A stretch of 8,463 nucleotides of DNA, taken from positions 1-8,463 of the forward strand of contig DRBY01000048.1 of assembly GCA_011042755.1 (NCBI GenBank), given 5' to 3'. The translations under genes and the position numbers were made by a program. Source of the stretch: Thermoproteota archaeon. Its GTDB lineage: Archaea > Thermoproteota > Korarchaeia > Korarchaeales > Korarchaeaceae. A model generated the notes under the pieces. The model was given only the letters and a program-made list of their open reading frames with translations, was not told where the DNA came from and did no database searches. Below, one piece after another: positions 5,161 through 8,463 of the stretch (positions are counted from its first letter, which is position 1; the number at the start of each line of letters is the position of its first letter).

Positions 5161-6510
5161 ATGTTCCACGAGGAGAGTATAGGCCTCGCTGAACGCGCCC
5201 TCAAGCTAGCAGAAGCAAGGGGCGCAGACGAGGTAGCGGTTCACGTACAGTCCGTGACGGCTAGGCAGGTTAGGTTCTCCAACAACAGGGTCGACGTGGT
5301 CAAGTCGTGGATTCAAATCGAGCTAGAGATGCAGATCGTAAAGGACAGGAGGATCATGATTGTCTCCACGACGAACATCACGGAAGAAGGCCTGGCGAGA
5401 TTCGTCGAGAGCGCCATGGAGAGGATCTCAAGGGTACCACCAAGGGAGGTCTACGCCCCGCTACCTGAGGGGCCCTTTGACTACCCCGTGATCCCGGGCC
5501 TCTACGATCCCAGGGTGGAAGAAGCTCAAGAAGCCTTGGTAGACGCGGCCGCCCGGGGCATAGAGGCAGCCCTCTCGGAGGGCGCCAAGAGGGTCGCCGG
5601 GACCGTGAGGTCCTACGCGGGTCACGAGTGCCTGCTCACGACGGGAGGCGCAGAAGTGTGTGAGCGCTTTAGCAGAGTCAACATGGAGGTCAGGGCTCTT
5701 GCAGACGGGCTATCCACGGGGCACGGGGCCACCTGTTCTAGGAGCCTCGATGGAATAGATCCAAAGAGGGCTGGAAGGGAGGCAGGAGCTGACGCAGCGG
5801 CATCCACAAAGGTGGTAGATGCAGAGCCCGGGAAGTACGATGCTCTCTTTGGGTGGAGCGCGATGGCTACGCTCTTGGGGATGTTCGGCTACATGGCGTC
5901 GGGGCTCAGGGTGCTGATGCAGATGTCTCCTTATGTTGAGAAGATAGGGAAACAGATTGGTTCCGAACTCATTACGCTGGTAGACGATCCGCTAGCGGAG
6001 GGAGGGTATTCGTCGAGGTCTTTCGACCTCGAGGGCTACCCGACTAGGAGGAACGTCATAATCGAGAAGGGAGTTCTGAAGACGTTCCTACACAACAGGA
6101 TCACGGCCGCGCACTTCAGAACCAAGTCCACCGCAAACGCTGGCTGGGTGTATCCTGAGCCGTGGTACGTTCGCATGAAGCCAGGAGACTATGATGAAGA
6201 CGAGATCGTGGCTGAGCTCAGAGACGGGATAGTTGTGAAGAACGTCACATACCTTAGGTTCCAGAACTACAGGACTGGAGATTTCTCGGCAGTGATTAGA
6301 GATGGCGTTTTCAGAGTCAAAGGCGGAGAGGTCATAGGAGCTATCCGCGGCCTGCGGTTGAGCGATAACGTGCTACATCTACTCAGGGATACCTTTGCGA
6401 CTAGCAAGACAACCAGGCCAGTGACTCACTGGTGGGCTGAGTGGGGACCACCCGTGGAGACGCCCCTGCTGGCCGTCCGACAGGTTGGATTCACGGCGGC
6501 TACTGTGTAG
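5161..6510 (+). CDS. tldE: TldE (PmbA-type) partner subunit of TldD
   Basis: A 449-residue TldE/PmbA homologue, the non-catalytic partner that completes the TldD/TldE peptide-degrading chamber. It shares the fold and several stretches with the preceding TldD, notably GSELITLVDDPLAEGGYSSR and KTFLHNRITAA, but has no HExxxH motif: the corresponding region reads GWSAMATLLGMFGY. It also lacks the C-terminal zinc-ligand cysteine context (FCGKxxPGQ), ending instead in VETPLLAVRQVGF. This asymmetry is expected for TldE. The N-terminal part includes RQVRFSNNRVDVVKSW, typical of the family. The ATG one base after the tldD stop is chosen on a strong Shine-Dalgarno sequence. The 3' end overlaps the converging acyl-CoA synthetase gene by 11 bases. 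Confidence 0.94.
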   Translation: MFHEESIGLAERALKLAEARGADEVAVHVQSVTARQVRFSNNRVDVVKSWIQIELEMQIVKDRRIMIVSTTNITEEGLARFVESAMERISRVPPREVYAPLPEGPFDYPVIPGLYDPRVEEAQEALVDAAARGIEAALSEGAKRVAGTVRSYAGHECLLTTGGAEVCERFSRVNMEVRALADGLSTGHGATCSRSLDGIDPKRAGREAGADAAASTKVVDAEPGKYDALFGWSAMATLLGMFGYMASGLRVLMQMSPYVEKIGKQIGSELITLVDDPLAEGGYSSRSFDLEGYPTRRNVIIEKGVLKTFLHNRITAAHFRTKSTANAGWVYPEPWYVRMKPGDYDEDEIVAELRDGIVVKNVTYLRFQNYRTGDFSAVIRDGVFRVKGGEVIGAIRGLRLSDNVLHLLRDTFATSKTTRPVTHWWAEWGPPVETPLLAVRQVGFTAATV

Positions 6511-7900
6511 CAGACGCAGTCGCCAACCTAGCTTTAGCCCTAGCGTACCTCCACAGAGCGGCCAGAGCCTTGGCTGCTCTCTCCGGAGCCGGGTATACGG
6601 GGATCCCTAGGGACTCCAACCGAGAGTTCTGCTCAGCCACATCAGGAGTGACGTCTAGCGACACGACCACCACGGGCTTGCCATACTGCTCGACCACCTG
6701 AAGGATGTAGTCTGTAGTCCTCTTCGGCTCCATGAGAGGCACAGAATAGAGCGCCATTACCATGAGGGCGTCTATTGACTCGGACTTAGCCATCTCACGC
6801 ATGCCAATCAAGTACTGCTCAGGGGTGGAACTTCCAGTCAGGTCCAGAGGATTCCCCACTGGATAGTATGGAGGAAGCTGCTCTCTGAGCCTCTTCCTCG
6901 TGTCCTCATCAAGGTCTGGAACCTCGAGCCCCTGTTCCTCCAGCGCGTCGACTGCTATGACGCCGTACCCTCCCCCGTTGGTGATTATGCCGACCCCGGG
7001 CCCTCTAGGAAGTGGGAGCCTGGCCAGGGCCCTAGAAACATCCAAGAACTCCTCCGTGGAGTAAGCTCTCACGACCCCCGACTGCTTGAACGCCGCCTCG
7101 TAGGCTGAGTCGGAGCCTGCAAGTGATCCCGTGTGACTCTGAACGGCCCTAGCCCCCTTCTGGCTTCTCCCCGCTTTGAACACCACTATCGGCTTGCGGG
7201 GAGAGACCCGCCTCGCTGCCTCCATGAACCTCCTTCCGTTAGATAGCCCCTCGATGTATATCGCGATAACCCTCGTCTCGGGATCCTCTGAGAGATATTC
7301 GATTAGATCTGCTTCATCTACGTCGGCTCTGTTCCCATAGCTTACGAACACGCTGATTCCCTTCCCTTCCATTGCCAACCATGTGAGAATGGCGCCCCCA
7401 AAACTTCCGCTCTGCGTTAGGATGGCGACATCCCCTCTAGGCGGTCTAGGTAGCCTGTCAGAAGGTGTAAAGAGCGTGTCCAGCCCGCTGCTCGGCCTGT
7501 AGATCCCCATGCAGTTCGGCCCTATTATGCGAACTCCGTACTTCTTAGCAGTCTCTTTGAGTTCCTCCTCGAGCTCTACGTTCCCTACCTCTGAGAAACC
7601 CCCCGAAATCACGATAGCCGCCTTAACCCCCCTCTCACCGCACTCTCTCACAACTTGGGGGGTGATCGGGGCTGGTACCGCCACCACAGCCAGGTCGACT
7701 GCCTCAGGGAGGGAGGTAACTGACGGATAGCACTTCAGGCCAAGTATCTCATCGGCTTTCGGGTTGACGGGGTAGACCCTCCCCTCGAAGTTCTCTAAGA
7801 GCTGCCTGAGCACTACGTGACCCAGCTTCTCAGGGTTCCTCGACGCGCCAACCACCGCAACCGACTTGGGCTCAAAGAAGGCAGCGACACCCTCGCTCAT
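6500..7900 (-). CDS. ADP-forming acyl-CoA synthetase alpha subunit
   Basis: A 466-residue alpha subunit of the NDP-forming acyl-CoA (acetyl-CoA type) synthetase, which in archaea converts acyl-CoA, ADP and phosphate to acid, CoA and ATP. Order of domains, numbered from the GTG at 7901-7903: an N-terminal CoA-binding Rossmann domain (VAVVGAS at 15-21, IGPNCMG at 127-133), a succinyl-CoA-ligase-like flavodoxin domain (TQSGSFGG at 163-170, SHTGSLAGS at 256-264) and a final ligase domain (TNGGGYGV at 308-315, NPLDLTGSS at 351-359). H257 in SHTGS is the expected phosphohistidine. The start is either the GTG or the adjoining ATG at 7898-7900, a difference of one residue; the ATG is given here. Length equals the separate alpha subunit of archaeal enzymes rather than the fused alpha-beta form. 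The ATP-grasp beta subunit needed for activity is not adjacent. Acyl substrate cannot be told from sequence. Confidence 0.92.
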   Translation of the reverse strand: MSEGVAAFFEPKSVAVVGASRNPEKLGHVVLRQLLENFEGRVYPVNPKADEILGLKCYPSVTSLPEAVDLAVVAVPAPITPQVVRECGERGVKAAIVISGGFSEVGNVELEEELKETAKKYGVRIIGPNCMGIYRPSSGLDTLFTPSDRLPRPPRGDVAILTQSGSFGGAILTWLAMEGKGISVFVSYGNRADVDEADLIEYLSEDPETRVIAIYIEGLSNGRRFMEAARRVSPRKPIVVFKAGRSQKGARAVQSHTGSLAGSDSAYEAAFKQSGVVRAYSTEEFLDVSRALARLPLPRGPGVGIITNGGGYGVIAVDALEEQGLEVPDLDEDTRKRLREQLPPYYPVGNPLDLTGSSTPEQYLIGMREMAKSESIDALMVMALYSVPLMEPKRTTDYILQVVEQYGKPVVVVSLDVTPDVAEQNSRLESLGIPVYPAPERAAKALAALWRYARAKARLATASATQ

Positions 7901-7934
7901 CACTAGCCCCGAGCGGAAGGTTAACCCGTCTCAT

Positions 7935-7942
7935 CTTAAAAG
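7935..7942. promoter_or_regulatory. Shared TATA element between acyl-CoA synthetase and nurA genes
   Basis: CTTAAAAG rightward reads CTTTTAAG leftward, so it is nearly symmetric. Its centre is about 26 bases before the nurA ATG at 7965, predicting a leaderless transcript, and about 38 bases before the acyl-CoA synthetase ATG at 7900, predicting a leader of roughly 12 bases. No other AT-rich box is seen in the 64-base gap. Confidence 0.55.
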
Positions 7943-7964
7943 AGAGGTTGGACTAGTATCTCGG

Positions 7965-8463
7965 ATGGCCAGCTCTGCCCGCCTCATGGACATCAGGGAG
8001 GCTTTCTTGGAGGCCAGAACAGACATCGAAAGGGCTCTGTATAGCGACTTGGAGGCGCCTGCTGTCAGGGCTTCTTGGATATCGCTGGAGGGTACTCTAT
8101 CTCCTACGGAGGCTCTCGAGAGGATCGGCTCGGTTGCGGGAATTGACGGAGGGAGCGCCCTTGAGGAAGCCAATTTGGGGCAGAAGGTGTTTGCTGTGAG
8201 CTCCGCCGCGGCCGTGTTCAAGGCCGGCTCCAAGCCCGAAGAGTTGAGAGTCTACCAAGTCGGAGTGATAGACTTCTTCAAGGCCGAGGATCGAGTAAGG
8301 ATATACAGAGAGACTCTCGAGGCGAGGATAGCAGCTTACGTAGCCATCACGGGGCGAGCCCGTCTGATACTCCTAGATGGCTCTATCGAGGCAAATCTAA
8401 TCGCTGAGCCTGTTTTCAAGGCGGTTGTACCAGGTAGATACGCTGGCTTGGATGATGATGAGA
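7965..8463 (+). CDS. nurA: NurA-domain nuclease, N-terminal part (cut by window end)
   Basis: An open frame of 166 codons from ATG 7965 runs off the right edge without a stop. It matches the NurA nuclease family, Mn-dependent 5'-3' nucleases that work with the HerA translocase, and with Mre11-Rad50, in DNA end resection. Two family motifs are visible: GIDGGS at 59-64 with the metal-binding D61, and LLDGSI at 136-141 with D138, preceded by a helix containing YRETLEARIAAY (114-125) that carries candidate acidic ligands. Full-length NurA proteins are usually about 300-450 residues, so half or more is missing. The start is the first ATG, 26 bases after the shared TATA element, and a second in-frame ATG seven codons later is less well placed. 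HerA, Mre11 and Rad50 are not in the window; they often lie beside nurA and could follow downstream. Confidence 0.85.
   Translation, partial: MASSARLMDIREAFLEARTDIERALYSDLEAPAVRASWISLEGTLSPTEALERIGSVAGIDGGSALEEANLGQKVFAVSSAAAVFKAGSKPEELRVYQVGVIDFFKAEDRVRIYRETLEARIAAYVAITGRARLILLDGSIEANLIAEPVFKAVVPGRYAGLDDDE

Noticed and set aside
7931..8233. A 100-codon leftward frame opposite nurA
   Set aside because: The opposite strand carries the NurA motifs, and this frame shows none.
1..8463. Search for CRISPR arrays, tRNA or rRNA genes, long repeats, insertion sequences and toxin-antitoxin pairs
   Set aside because: Nothing repeated, tRNA-like or transposase-like was seen by eye; coding density is near complete and every larger stretch is accounted for.

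Overview
The window looks like a piece of a compact archaeal chromosome, most likely a thermophilic member of the Thermoproteota/TACK group. This rests on gene content: a stand-alone beta-CASP nuclease of the archaeal CPSF type, a free-standing MetRS-beta-type tRNA-binding protein, the alpha subunit of an ADP-forming acyl-CoA synthetase, NurA, and an archaeal TldD/TldE pair. Gene architecture agrees: TATA-like boxes lie about 26-28 bases before start codons, several genes look leaderless, and Shine-Dalgarno sequences appear mainly at internal or long-leader genes. AGG/AGA arginine codons are frequent. The exact lineage cannot be fixed from this window.

Layout, left to right. Bases 1-57 may hold the last 18 codons of a rightward gene. 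A leftward aCPSF2-like RNase (54-1325) faces away from a rightward MetRS-beta-type protein (1449-1775). That gene converges on a leftward block holding a membrane-anchored winged-helix protein (1781-2122 or slightly longer) and, upstream of it, a PspA/Vipp1-family protein (2178-2888). A leftward nucleoside phosphorylase (2946-3686) lies just upstream. It is divergent from a rightward tldD-tldE operon (3741-6510), which runs tail-to-tail into a leftward acyl-CoA synthetase alpha gene (6500-7903). That gene is divergent from a rightward NurA nuclease gene truncated by the window end (7965-8463).

Functionally the window joins several housekeeping systems: RNA processing, tRNA binding, nucleoside salvage, peptide degradation by the TldD/TldE metalloprotease, energy-conserving acyl-CoA metabolism and DNA end processing. 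The most distinctive unit is the pair of a PspA (ESCRT-III superfamily membrane-remodelling protein) with a two-helix membrane protein carrying a cytoplasmic winged helix. It could be an archaeal membrane-stress module.

Three divergent gene pairs each seem to be served by one near-symmetric AT-rich TATA element lying between the two start codons, which suggests bidirectional core promoters. No tRNA, rRNA, CRISPR array, insertion sequence or other mobile element was seen, and no stretch above 300 bases lacks a gene.
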